Source of the DNA: Terriglobia bacterium | GTDB taxonomy: Bacteria > Acidobacteriota > Terriglobia > Terriglobales > Acidobacteriaceae | NCBI GenBank assembly: GCA_020073525.1 | Contig: JAIQFA010000014.1 | Location: 1 to 64,000, forward strand | DNA length: 64,000 nucleotides | Reading direction: 5' to 3' | Part shown: positions 7,839-16,628 of the stretch, piece by piece | Numbering within the stretch: the stretch's first letter is position 1 | Layout of the letters: each line of letters begins with the position of its first letter | Position numbers and translations under genes: made by a program | The notes under the pieces: model-generated | Told to the model about the DNA's origin: nothing | Seen by the model: only the letters and a program-made list of their open reading frames with translations | The model's database searches: none

Positions 7839-8270
7839 TCACCGTTCCAGATACTCAATCAGGAGCCGGTTCTTGGTATAGATCCACGCAATCCGCCGTC
7901 CGCCGAACGCGACGGCCGGCATCGGTTCGCGCGCGACCAGCGCTCCCAACGCGCGCGCATCGACGAGCGCCTGTTCGAGATTCTCCACGACATAACACAC
8001 ATGGTGCAGGCCGCCCCCTTTGGCCGCGAAGGACTGCACGGGCGATTTTTCAACGGCCGGTTCCACCAGTTCCCAGAGCGGATCGCCCGCCCGCCGGCTT
8101 TTCAGAAACGTAACGCGAACGCCCTGGTTCGGATCGTGAAAAACCTGTTCGTCCCAATCCGCCTGCAGCATGCTGGCGAAGCCCTGCACGGATTTCGCAA
8201 TCGAAGACACAACGAAGCCCACGTGGTGAAACGCGCCTTCGGGCTGCCAGGTTAGGGAAATCGCATTCAT
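7839..8270 (-). CDS. VOC (glyoxalase/epimerase-fold) family protein
   Basis: About 143 aa if started at the ATG at 8270, with two betaalphabetabetabeta halves: FHHVGFVVSSIAKSV at the N-terminus and LHHVCYVVENLEQAL in the second half. Each begins with the HH[VL]G/C metal-ligand strand of methylmalonyl-CoA epimerase-like VOC proteins, and Glu ligands are plausible in PLWELVEP and LLIEYLER. The frame is open to 8378, but that part overlaps the preceding sulfotransferase and is not protein-like. No good ribosome-binding site is seen at 8270. Function is unknown; being upstream of FkbH-ACP suggests epimerisation or isomerisation of the ACP-bound or sugar substrate. Confidence 0.8.
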   Translation of the reverse strand: MNAISLTWQPEGAFHHVGFVVSSIAKSVQGFASMLQADWDEQVFHDPNQGVRVTFLKSRRAGDPLWELVEPAVEKSPVQSFAAKGGGLHHVCYVVENLEQALVDARALGALVAREPMPAVAFGGRRIAWIYTKNRLLIEYLER

Positions 8271-8358
8271 CGTCGGAGATTGGTTCCCTCGTTCCCAGGC
8301 AAACTCATTCAAAAGTGTCGCTCGTGCATCCACCAGACCCGACTCCCACCAAACGCTT

Positions 8359-9432
8359 CTAGGCGCCGGGCTTCGCATCCGGTTCCGCTTTGCCCATGCG
8401 TCCCTTATCGGCGATGCGGGCGAGCGGGGTGTCCGATTTCAGCCAAAGTTTGAAGTCAAAATACAACGGATACAGAAAATTCATGAAACGCACGGGCAAC
8501 GATGCACGCAGTTCCGCGGGCGGCGTTTCGAGTTTATACCCGGTGTCGGAAAGCAGTTTGCCGATGCTCCACTCCATATCCCGCACCTGCGGATTAGTAA
8601 ACATGCGTTTCCAGCGGCCGATGGTGGCGGCTTCGGTCTCCTTACCATCGCCGCGAAACGACGAATTCGGATTGTGAACCGATCCCAACGCGACCTGCTG
8701 AATGCGGTCATAGTCGAGATCGTGTTCAATGAACGCGCCAATCCGTGCCAGCGTCTGGCGCGGATTTAGCACCAGATCCTCGTAGTGCACTTCCATATAA
8801 TCGCCGCCGAGCGCCCGGCCGTAGCGCCGGCCCTTGCTGACGATCCAGCGCCAGAAAATTGCGGGCACAAGAAACGCGCGGCTGCGGTCCCAGGGCAATG
8901 GACGAATCCATCCGATGCGGTGCAGGGAAGCGGTTACGTCGCGGCCGTCTCGAATAATGTGGACGACGAGCGCATCGGGAATCACTTTCTTGATGAGCGG
9001 AAGATAGAGGAGATGGAGCGGCGTGGATTCGGCCCAGCGTTCGACGCCCTGCTTGCGGGCAATCGCTTCCATCACTATGCGAAGGAAGTCGCCGGCATTG
9101 CGGCAATCTTGCATCACGCGCTCATCGATGTCCTTGGGCTCAAGTCCGGTACGCTGGAAAAGTTTGCTGGTGTAGTACTCGTCAAGCAACTGGCGGCGGT
9201 TGCCGCGGCGAGCGAGATTTCCAAAGCGCAGGCCAAGCAGGTTGAAGGCGTTACTTTCCGCGTGATAAACGGCAAATCCCCCGGCCGAAAGCAGCGTGTG
9301 GTAGAGAAACTTGGTTCCCGAGCGCCCGCAGCCCAGGACAAACACCGGAGCCTTGGAACGAGCGCCGCGCGTGCTCGTCTGGCCGGCTGCCTGATTTTCG
9401 ACGAGGGTCTTTTCCATGACTCGGGAATTCAT
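8359..9432 (-). CDS. sulfotransferase family protein
   Basis: A 357-aa protein of the Sulfotransfer_3-like family. The 5'-PSB loop is VFVLGCGRSGTKFLYHTLLS (about residues 31-50), and the 3'-phosphate-binding region is VHIIRDGRDVTASLHRIGW. MEVHYEDLVLNPRQTL and LDYDRI are also typical. No transmembrane segment is apparent, so it is probably cytoplasmic. It is a paralogue of the next gene (9439-10665), sharing RSGT, DCRN/ECRNGGDF and RDGRD blocks in the same order. An alternative start is the ATG at 9417. Two similar enzymes side by side suggest sulfation at two positions of one glycan (inference). Confidence 0.88.
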   Translation of the reverse strand: MNSRVMEKTLVENQAAGQTSTRGARSKAPVFVLGCGRSGTKFLYHTLLSAGGFAVYHAESNAFNLLGLRFGNLARRGNRRQLLDEYYTSKLFQRTGLEPKDIDERVMQDCRNAGDFLRIVMEAIARKQGVERWAESTPLHLLYLPLIKKVIPDALVVHIIRDGRDVTASLHRIGWIRPLPWDRSRAFLVPAIFWRWIVSKGRRYGRALGGDYMEVHYEDLVLNPRQTLARIGAFIEHDLDYDRIQQVALGSVHNPNSSFRGDGKETEAATIGRWKRMFTNPQVRDMEWSIGKLLSDTGYKLETPPAELRASLPVRFMNFLYPLYFDFKLWLKSDTPLARIADKGRMGKAEPDAKPGA

Positions 9433-9438
9433 GACGTC

Positions 9439-10665
9439 TCAGGACCGGACTGACTCCGCCACCGGTTCCGGTTCTTCTTCGAGTTCGAGGGCGGACATGT
9501 TAGCCAACCGGCCCACCGGCGTGTGCAGTTTCATCCACAGCTTGCCACCGAGAAACGCGGGATACATGCCGCGCATCCACGATTGCCGCAAGCCTCGGGG
9601 GCGCTCGGTAGCGGGCAGGGATAGTTCGTAGCCATTTTCCAGCAGGCACGCGCCTACCGTCGCTTCGATCGCCGCAACATCAGCGTGTGCCATGCGTTCT
9701 TTCCAACGGCCCAGCGGATTGATTTTCTCCTGCCCGCCTTCTTCACGAAACGACGAATTCGTCTCCGACAGACGGCCCAGTCCGGCTCTTTGAATCCGAT
9801 CGTAGTCCAGATCGTGATCGATAAATCCGCCGAGTTTGCCCAGCGTTTCGTGCGGATTGGTGATCAGGTTCTCGTAGCGAATTTCGATGTAGTCGGCCGC
9901 AAACTTGCGCCCGGCAGTTCGGCCGCGGTGAATCATCCATTCCCAGTAAAGCGCCGTTGCCACCAGGCTGTCGGTCTGACCGCGATCCCAGGGCAGAGGA
10001 GCGAAGCCGCCCATCTTCTTGAGCGAGAGCGCAATGTCGCGTCCGTCGCGGATGATGTGCACAAACAGGGCGTTCGGGATGTCACGCTTCACGCGCTCGA
10101 CGTGGAGCACGTTGTCAGGATCGTATACCGCCCAACGCAGTGCCTGCTGGCTCCGGGCCACCGAATCCATGACCACGCGAATGAAATCTCCGCCGTTGCG
10201 GCATTCGTTCAGGATGCGCGCGGAGAGTTGCTCGGCATCCAGTCCGGTGCGCCGGAATCCCTTGCTGCGGAGCCAGGTCTCAAGGATCTTTTCGCGATTG
10301 GCGCGGCTCTCCATGGAGCCGAAGCGGGGAATCAGAATCTTGTAAATCGGCAAAAACCCGCGATAAATGGCAAACCCGCCGGAAGACAGCAGCATGTCGT
10401 AGAGCAGGTTCGTCCCGGAACGGTGGCAGCCCATCACGAAGACAGGAGCATGCTTGCGATTGGTGAGGCTGGCCGTAGACACCCTGAAAATCTTACCACG
10501 CAAGGCAGCCTTGCTTGTTCGAAGCCCGGATTCGGGAACCGGGGGGAGAACCTCGAAGTTAACCGCTCGCCTCAATTCCGAATGAGTGCGTTGATTTCGA
10601 TTATGGGTGAGTACTTGATCCGCGCTCGTCGACGCGAAGCTGCAGGTGTGGCGGCTCTTTTTCAT
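9439..10665 (-). CDS. sulfotransferase family protein (paralogue of the adjacent gene)
   Basis: Up to 408 aa. The PAPS loop VFVMGCHRSGTNLLYDMLLS and the 3'-phosphate motif VHIIRDGRDIALSLKKMGGF match the neighbour, as do NECRNGGDFIRVVMDSVARS and IEIRYENLITNPHETL. The first ~60 residues of the longest frame look unstructured, and the frame overlaps the upstream gene by 65 bases. A GTG at 10482 (protein beginning VSTASLTNRKHAPVFVMG) is a credible alternative start; neither start has a good ribosome-binding site. It ends 6 bases before the next sulfotransferase begins, so the two are probably cotranscribed. Confidence 0.87.
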   Translation of the reverse strand: MKKSRHTCSFASTSADQVLTHNRNQRTHSELRRAVNFEVLPPVPESGLRTSKAALRGKIFRVSTASLTNRKHAPVFVMGCHRSGTNLLYDMLLSSGGFAIYRGFLPIYKILIPRFGSMESRANREKILETWLRSKGFRRTGLDAEQLSARILNECRNGGDFIRVVMDSVARSQQALRWAVYDPDNVLHVERVKRDIPNALFVHIIRDGRDIALSLKKMGGFAPLPWDRGQTDSLVATALYWEWMIHRGRTAGRKFAADYIEIRYENLITNPHETLGKLGGFIDHDLDYDRIQRAGLGRLSETNSSFREEGGQEKINPLGRWKERMAHADVAAIEATVGACLLENGYELSLPATERPRGLRQSWMRGMYPAFLGGKLWMKLHTPVGRLANMSALELEEEPEPVAESVRS

Positions 10666-12310
10666 CCCCAGTTAACACAGACTGCAATTGGAGCTCAAGC
10701 TCCCACAAAGTGTGCGAAAAATTTCCGCGCTTCAAAATTTGCCTGGCGTCGCCGTGGAAGTTACCTCCCCTGTATGCGGAGAAAACGTTCTTGTAGCTGG
10801 CGTAGGCAATCTGCACTGCCGGGGCTGAAATATTCTGGGGGAGTCCGAAGGGAAAGGAAAAGTTCGCAGTCGGCCCCAGCCTCTGCCGAATATCCTCGCC
10901 GGAACCAACAATTTCGTGGCGCAGAAACTCCTCATCGATCGAGCCGCAATCGGCATGATTGCGGGTGTGGCTGCCGATTTCATAACCGCAGCGCTGCAGA
11001 AACTCGATCTGCTCCCAGGTGTTGGGCAGAAAGCCGTGTTCATTGCGCAACTGGTCGTGGGCAAATTCGCGGCCGGTCGAGACGTGCTCCGTCGCGATGA
11101 AGTATGCGATTGGCAGGCCGGTTTCTTCGGTGACCGCGCGGAGGTTCACAAAATTGTCGGCGTACCCGTCGTCGAAGGTGATGGCGATGGTGGGCACGCT
11201 GACGCCGCCTTCCCGCACCAACTTGACTGCCTCGCTCAGACTCACTATGCGGTAGTGCCGCAGCAGATAATTGACCTGCCGCAAGAAGTACACCGTCGAA
11301 GCTCCGAAGTGATGCGGGCGGTCGGAAACCAGATGGTGATAGAGGATCATCACCGGATAATTGTTTCGACGCCGGTACCGCCAGTTGCGGAGCGCGATCG
11401 GAGCGGCATAGACCAGAGACTTGACCAGTAGTTTCCATGCCGGCCTGCGAAAAGGATTGCTGTCCTTTGGGCGCCGCTGCGCAATTTTCTTTTTCATCTG
11501 CAGCAAGTCCTCGGCGGACGGACTGCGAAACAGTTTGCTCGGACCATTCTGCGGAGCTTCCGTCACCGTTCCATGGGCGAAGTCGCGAATCGCAGCCACG
11601 ATGAGGTCTGCGCCCACCACAGCGGCCTTCAGGGCCAGGCTCTCCAGATTGTCCAGGGGGTCGATCGGAATCCGCGTTGAACGAACTACGGACCCTACGT
11701 CCACCTTCGCTTCGACGCGGTGAACCGTGACTCCGATTTCTTTCTGATCGTCGAGTAACTCCCAGAGCCCGACCGCGCCCCCTCCGCGATAGTCTGGCAC
11801 CTTGCGCTTGTGAATGTTGATCGAGCCCTGCTTGGGAATCTCGAAGAGCGCAGGTTTCAGGATGCGTGTGCCGAACACGAGGCCGAGGTCGGCGTCGAGG
11901 CGCCGCACAAAGTCGAGCGCATCGTCGGAGTGAATGTCGCGGGTAATGAAAAGTTCGGTGCCATTTGTCTTGCAGGCTGTGGCCAAGTCGTCGAGCCCAT
12001 ATCCCGCCCTGCCATTTGGCCATTTCGGCGCCGCATGAATGCAACGAATGACCGCATCCAGCAGGCCGCTCAGTTTGCTCTCGGTTGTGGCCAGGATACG
12101 ATGCAAAACATAGCGCCAGTACACCAGACGCACCATCTTCTTGCGCCATATTCCCATCCGCTGTTGCAGAGTTTTGGGAGCGCGCCGTTCATAAAGCACG
12201 CCAACCACTTGCGCTTCCGGAGCGTCGCGGCGGAGGCGCGCCATAATGCGTGCCACCTGTCGCGGAGGAACAGAAGTGAAGATTACGACCTTGAGCGGAT
12301 TCTCTGCCAT
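10601..12310 (-). CDS. formyltransferase-NodB polysaccharide deacetylase fusion
   Basis: A 569-aa two-domain enzyme. Residues about 8-250 are a formyltransferase domain with the N-x-H pair in GSINIHKRKVPDYRGGGAVG (Asn165, His167) and the catalytic-type Asp in EAKVDVGSVV (about 204). Residues about 318-540 are a NodB-homology deacetylase with TFDDGYADN (378-386), the metal-binding SHTRNH (His448, His452) and FPFG. The domains normally have opposite effects on an amino group: N-formylation versus N-deacetylation. A fusion is therefore unusual and points to remodelling of an amino sugar before acylation or sulfation. No signal peptide is seen. It overlaps the long form of the downstream sulfotransferase by 65 bases. 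Confidence 0.88.
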   Translation of the reverse strand: MAENPLKVVIFTSVPPRQVARIMARLRRDAPEAQVVGVLYERRAPKTLQQRMGIWRKKMVRLVYWRYVLHRILATTESKLSGLLDAVIRCIHAAPKWPNGRAGYGLDDLATACKTNGTELFITRDIHSDDALDFVRRLDADLGLVFGTRILKPALFEIPKQGSINIHKRKVPDYRGGGAVGLWELLDDQKEIGVTVHRVEAKVDVGSVVRSTRIPIDPLDNLESLALKAAVVGADLIVAAIRDFAHGTVTEAPQNGPSKLFRSPSAEDLLQMKKKIAQRRPKDSNPFRRPAWKLLVKSLVYAAPIALRNWRYRRRNNYPVMILYHHLVSDRPHHFGASTVYFLRQVNYLLRHYRIVSLSEAVKLVREGGVSVPTIAITFDDGYADNFVNLRAVTEETGLPIAYFIATEHVSTGREFAHDQLRNEHGFLPNTWEQIEFLQRCGYEIGSHTRNHADCGSIDEEFLRHEIVGSGEDIRQRLGPTANFSFPFGLPQNISAPAVQIAYASYKNVFSAYRGGNFHGDARQILKRGNFSHTLWELELQLQSVLTGDEKEPPHLQLRVDERGSSTHP

Positions 12311-12495
12311 CGTTTCATCATTCCCACTACATAGCGCAACCGACGCCGTATTTGATCCGATCCCCGCAGGAATTGTCAGAAATCGGTTTGGTTTTCAGGA
12401 GACCCGGAGCCTGCTTGCCTCCGGCCAAACAGGAAGGGCAGTTTCCAAGCATTGCCGGGCAGCCACCGGACGATCGATGATAGCACGCTCTTTTC

Positions 12496-12705
12496 CTACT
12501 GCTTCCGCGCGAGGTAACTCGCGAACAGGAACAACTCAAGGTTCGTATCCGGCAATTTCACGAGGGCGGGGAAGCGCAATGCACGAAACATCCGCATCCG
12601 TTCTTCGGCCCACTGGCGCCGCACGAGTGGGGTACCGGGATGTATAAACACATCGACCATCATCTGCGTCAATTTGGAGCGTAATCCATTTTGGCTCAGG
12701 CGCAA
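12496..12705 (-). pseudogene. short ORF, probable C-terminal gene remnant
   Basis: A 69-codon frame from a TTG at 12705, containing VFIHPGTPLVRRQWAEERMR and LRFPALVKLPDTNLELFLFA. The sequence looks like real protein and ends in a plausible C-terminus, but the frame begins inside the terminator of the upstream gene and has no ribosome-binding site. It may be the tail of a decayed gene. The family is not recognised. The stretch 12311-12495 between it and the fusion gene shows nothing else. Confidence 0.3.
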
Positions 12706-12732
12706 AAAAAGGTCCGCGGCGAACCGCGGACC
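12703..12732 (-). terminator. rho-independent terminator of the beta-helix lipoprotein gene
   Basis: On the minus strand it reads GGTCCGCGG, TTC, GCCGCGGACC and then seven T. A 9-10 bp GC-rich stem with a short loop followed by a T run, 37 bases past the stop codon at 12769. Confidence 0.85.
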
Positions 12733-12768
12733 TGTTTTGGGGAAGTGAAAATCTGCCGAAGCCGAAGA

Positions 12769-15453
12769 CTATTCGACGTTCGCCAGCGCTTCGTTGAGTC
12801 CAACAATGTCAGCCCCGAGATCCTTGCCGTCGGTGCCTTTGCCTTTATACGGGCTGTTCGACTGCAGTTCGTAGTTTCCGCCGTTGCCGTTGTTGAAGTT
12901 CACGAACGCGACACTATCCACGCTTGTCGGGAACATGTTGTTGGTTGGCCAACTCGACGGAGGAAACTTGGGTGGAGTCGCAATCAGGCCATTGTTGCCG
13001 AACGTGTAGCTGGTGAAACACGTGTTAATAGTGGTGACCGGCACATCCTTATAGGCGCAACTGGCGGGCCCGCCGCCCGTGTTCCACACCGGGTATTGGC
13101 CGGTGATCACCAGGTTGTTGGTGAAGACCAAGGCATACATCGGCGCATTTTGATAAACGTTCCCCGTAATCATCACATGGCTGCCGGGATCCGGGAACGC
13201 GGTGACGTGGTTGATGGTGATGGTGTTGAGCGGGTTCGCGGGCCAATCGTTCATAATCTCGAATGCGGTCCCGCCACCCACGTACTTCTTGTTGAGGTCG
13301 TCAATGACCACGTCATGAATGCTCCAGCGGGTACCGGCCAGCGCTGGCGCTCCCCCGCTGCCGCTGCCGGAGAGGACGGTTGCCATCTGGATTCCGGCGC
13401 CACCGTGCGAGATGTGGGTGTAGCGGATCGTGACGTCAGTGACCTGGCAGATCGGACATACGTTCGATCCGCTCGGTGTATGCTGATTCTTCGGGGTAAG
13501 CAAGATGCCGTAGCCGGTTTGGCTAAAGCCTCCCCAACTGTTCTCCATCAGATTTGCCTCGACCAGCACGCGAACCGCATTCTTCATTTCTAAGTGATTC
13601 TTGACGATGAAGGGATGTCCGTCCGGTCCGCCGACGAAGGGGTTGTTGCCCTTCATCCACTGCCACGGTTTCCAGAAGTGATTGTTCACGATGGTAATGT
13701 CGGTGGGGGTCATGGTTGCCGCGCCGCCACCGAACATGACACCTTCGCCGGAGGCTTCCAGGAAGTTGTTCTGGATCTTGTACGGACCATCCTGGGTGTT
13801 GCTGACACCTCCGGAAATGGCATGCGCATCGGTACATTTTCCCGTCCCGGCGATGCATTTGAAATCGTTGAAGTAGGAATCGACAACCGCGACGTTGGTG
13901 GTGCCACCCAGAGACACTCCGTTGTGGGTTTCGTCCTGCGCTTGTCCGTGCAGCCACATGCGGTCGAAGACCAGGTGATCGGCGGTGCCTTGGGCGGAGA
14001 ACAGTACCGCTCCTCCCGGCGTTCCGACCGGACGAGTCACTTCGAGACCGATGAAGCGGTAGAAATTGGCGCCGTTGGCGAACTGGAACGGTCCGTCGTC
14101 GTGGATCGTCATTTGTACCTTCGCCATCACGTTCTTTGGATTGTTGCAGCTGTATTGCGGACGCCCGTCGAGCGAACTAACCCCGGCATAGCAGGGTGTG
14201 GCGCGCTGCCCTTCCGGCGGTAAGGCGTTGTCGGGAGAACTGGTACGGATGATAATCCAATGATTAATGTCGCAATTCTTGGCCGGCACAGTGAATTTTC
14301 CGGAGAAGGTTGCGCCCGCCTGCAGTTGGATCGTGTCGCCGCAATGCGCGCTGTTCATGGCCGCTTGCAGATCGCCGCCGGCGTTGACAGAAATGACGGA
14401 TCCCGGCGCGGGCGTATCGGACATGGCACTGGGAACGGTCACCCTCGGCAACTCCGCTGGTCCGTCGAAATTACCACCAGCGACTACCGTCACGCTGAAG
14501 TTAGCCGTTGCCGTCTTGCTGGCGGCATCCGTGACCATGACCGTGAAGTTGAAGGTGCCGGCTGTATTCGGCATACCCGCGAAATCCCCGTTCGGATTCA
14601 TCGCGATTCCCGAAGGAGGCGTGCCTGCAGAAATGCTCCAGTTATAAGGCGTGGATCCACCTGTTGCGCTTAACACTTCGCTATAAGTGCTTCCCTGCTG
14701 GCCTTGAGGAAGACCGCCAGTGGTGATTTTCAGCGCCTGCTGATTTACCGGATCCACCGTTACTGCAGAGTTGGCCGACTTCGTCTTGTCAGCCTGGCTG
14801 GTGGCCGTGACGGTTACATTAGTCGGAGAGGTGACCGTCGGGGCGGCGTAAAGACCGTTGGTATCGATGGTTCCTGCCGTAGCCGACCATGTCACGGCAG
14901 TGTTGGACGTGCCGCTAACGGTCGCGGTGAACTGCTGCTTCAGACCCGAAGTCAAAGTTGCGCTGCTCGGAGACACGCTGACTTTGACATTCCCACCCCC
15001 GCTACCACCGCCAACCGAGATGGAGAACATCTGGATGCCTTCATCGAGAAGCGGCGAATCGGTCACAATCACTTCGAACGAGTAATTGCCCGCGCTTGTA
15101 GGCTGGCCCGAGAACGACCCGGTGCGGGCGTTCAAAGTCAGGCCCGCAGGTAAGGCCCCGTTTTTCACCGAGAAATGGTACGGGGAATTTCCGCCACTCA
15201 CCGCGAGCACCGCGTTATACGACTGACTGACTGTGCCGGGAGGAAGACTGCCGGACAGGCTCAGGGTGTGCGGAGCCTTGCTGTCCGCCGCGCCGGCAGC
15301 CTGCGCTGCGGTGCCGCACGAGGTGGTCAACAGCGCCGCTGACAGCACCAGCAGCAAAACGTTAAGGCGCTGTGCGAGCGCCGGGGAAAAGTTGGAATGA
15401 AAATAAAAAAAAGAACTTTGTCGTGTGAGCTGTGCCGCCGTTTTACACATCAT
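12769..15453 (-). CDS. secreted lipoprotein with putative Ig-like domains and right-handed beta-helix
   Basis: An 894-aa exported protein. The N-terminus has a hydrophobic segment (VLLLVLSAALLTTSCG) ending in a lipobox-like Cys, so it is probably lipid-anchored. Then come a putative-Ig (He_PIG) repeat with SLPPGTVSQSYNAVLAVSGG, a BIG2-like domain (VSVSPSSATLTSGLKQQFTA), a second He_PIG repeat, and from about residue 345 a pectate-lyase-like right-handed beta helix starting DLQAAMNSAHCGDTIQLQAG. That C-terminal part is rich in short Asn/Gly turns. Such proteins bind or cleave polysaccharides at the cell surface. A terminator follows. Its place in the glycan locus suggests a surface-polysaccharide-binding or lyase role; no catalytic residue is claimed. 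Confidence 0.8.
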   Translation of the reverse strand: MMCKTAAQLTRQSSFFYFHSNFSPALAQRLNVLLLVLSAALLTTSCGTAAQAAGAADSKAPHTLSLSGSLPPGTVSQSYNAVLAVSGGNSPYHFSVKNGALPAGLTLNARTGSFSGQPTSAGNYSFEVIVTDSPLLDEGIQMFSISVGGGSGGGNVKVSVSPSSATLTSGLKQQFTATVSGTSNTAVTWSATAGTIDTNGLYAAPTVTSPTNVTVTATSQADKTKSANSAVTVDPVNQQALKITTGGLPQGQQGSTYSEVLSATGGSTPYNWSISAGTPPSGIAMNPNGDFAGMPNTAGTFNFTVMVTDAASKTATANFSVTVVAGGNFDGPAELPRVTVPSAMSDTPAPGSVISVNAGGDLQAAMNSAHCGDTIQLQAGATFSGKFTVPAKNCDINHWIIIRTSSPDNALPPEGQRATPCYAGVSSLDGRPQYSCNNPKNVMAKVQMTIHDDGPFQFANGANFYRFIGLEVTRPVGTPGGAVLFSAQGTADHLVFDRMWLHGQAQDETHNGVSLGGTTNVAVVDSYFNDFKCIAGTGKCTDAHAISGGVSNTQDGPYKIQNNFLEASGEGVMFGGGAATMTPTDITIVNNHFWKPWQWMKGNNPFVGGPDGHPFIVKNHLEMKNAVRVLVEANLMENSWGGFSQTGYGILLTPKNQHTPSGSNVCPICQVTDVTIRYTHISHGGAGIQMATVLSGSGSGGAPALAGTRWSIHDVVIDDLNKKYVGGGTAFEIMNDWPANPLNTITINHVTAFPDPGSHVMITGNVYQNAPMYALVFTNNLVITGQYPVWNTGGGPASCAYKDVPVTTINTCFTSYTFGNNGLIATPPKFPPSSWPTNNMFPTSVDSVAFVNFNNGNGGNYELQSNSPYKGKGTDGKDLGADIVGLNEALANVE

Positions 15454-15739
15454 GAGCCCTCGACCTTACAAAATTGGGGGACTAGTCGATTGTCCTCATG
15501 CTGAATCTACCCAGATGGGATGAGGGTTCCCAGATACCGTAAGTTCATTGGGCAACGCAGAAGTACATGCGGAAGTAGTGTGTACGGTTTCGCGCGTCGC
15601 AGTGTCCACCGGTGTTTTTGCACGCATCGGCGAAAACGAGCGCGGGGCGGGCGATCTCAGAGGAGAGCGTGATGCTGTGCTGGGCGCGGGATTGGGAGAA
15701 CGATGCGGTGGACAGAAGTGACTAAAATAACCAAGATTA
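15454..15739. other. intergenic region, no feature recognised
   Basis: About 285 bases between the lipoprotein start and the stop of the deacetylase. Short antisense frames occur but are not protein-like. A long leader or promoter for the lipoprotein is likely to lie here. I compared it with the GEMM-I pattern and found no match. Confidence 0.3.
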
Positions 15740-16522
15740 CTACCGGGGTTCCCCCAGCAGCACGGTGCGCAGGTGATCGTAGGCCCGGTTTCCGAGCGCA
15801 CGCTGGGCGCTACGGCGTGCCTGATACTGCAGGCGTTTCTTCCATAACCCGCGGCCGCGACAGGTGTCCCCGAACTCCTCGATGGTGAGATCCCGCAGCA
15901 TCGCTACGCGGCCAAGTTCATAAGGGCTGGTGCTGGATGAGTTCGCATAAAACTGGCTGTTGGCCACGGTCGCGAACCCCGCCTGCCGCGCCATCGCCAG
16001 TGTGCGCTGGTTGTAACGCCCCCCGGGACAGGAAAAGTGTTGGATGGGATGTCCGAGGAGGCTTTCGATTTGCAGTTTTGCGTCGATGATTTCGCGTTTC
16101 AGTTCCGGCTCGGTGAGATCGGAGAGATAAGGGTGCGTCATCGAATGACAGCCGATTTCGAATCCTTGCGCGTCTAACTCGCGCACCTGGCCGGCATTGA
16201 GGTAACCCGGTGTGCCCAGAAATCCAGCGGTGAGGTAGAAAGTAGCGCTGAAGTCGAACTCGCGAAGCACCGGCGCAGCGGCAATCAGGTCAGTCTCACA
16301 GCCATCGTCAAACGTGATGCAAACGCTCGGTTCGTCCGGACACGGAAGAGCCTCGCTCACATTCAGCCCGCGCCAGCCGGATTGTTTCATCCATGACATC
16401 TGGCCTCGGAAGGTGTCGAGCGGCAGAATGTAGCGCACATAACCGGGTTCGGACTGGCAGAGATTGCGGCCAGCGAGTTCCAGTTCGTGGTACATCAGGA
16501 AAACAATACGCGACGCAGACAT
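15740..16522 (-). CDS. polysaccharide deacetylase family protein (NodB domain)
   Basis: A 260-aa protein with a single NodB domain. It starts RIVFLMYHELELAG, with the metal-binding motif ITFDDGCETDL, then GCHSMTHPYLSDL (two His ligands) and HFSCPGGRYNQRTL. It removes N- or O-acetyl groups from a polysaccharide or precursor. There is no obvious signal peptide, which agrees with the cytoplasmic NodB part of the fusion at 10601 and would suit action on lipid-linked or nucleotide-linked precursors. The ATG is at 16522. Second deacetylase in the locus. Confidence 0.88.
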   Translation of the reverse strand: MSASRIVFLMYHELELAGRNLCQSEPGYVRYILPLDTFRGQMSWMKQSGWRGLNVSEALPCPDEPSVCITFDDGCETDLIAAAPVLREFDFSATFYLTAGFLGTPGYLNAGQVRELDAQGFEIGCHSMTHPYLSDLTEPELKREIIDAKLQIESLLGHPIQHFSCPGGRYNQRTLAMARQAGFATVANSQFYANSSSTSPYELGRVAMLRDLTIEEFGDTCRGRGLWKKRLQYQARRSAQRALGNRAYDHLRTVLLGEPR

Positions 16523-16539
16523 GGGCTTATTTCACAGGT

Positions 16540-16623
16540 TTGTCATCCCAAGCGAAGCAAAGAACCGGCCTTGTTCTCCCACGACGAGACCGCAGGTCCA
16601 TCGCTACGCTCAGGATGACAAAG
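16540..16623. repeat. GTCATCC inverted-repeat element (MITE-like, family R5)
   Basis: The left end TTTGTCATCCCAAGCGAAGC and the right end GCTACGCTCAGGATGACAAA are near-perfect inverted repeats (3 differences in 20) around about 44 bases. It is located between the deacetylase and CysQ genes. Confidence 0.7.
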
Positions 16624-16628
16624 CATAG

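Noticed and set aside
9685-11100. 471-codon plus-strand frame across two minus-strand genes
   Set aside because: Covers the sulfotransferase and the formyltransferase-deacetylase in antisense. The minus-strand proteins have intact motifs.
15454-15739. riboswitch upstream of the beta-helix lipoprotein
   Set aside because: The conserved c-di-GMP-I (GEMM) core was not found on the minus strand, and no other riboswitch class was recognised.
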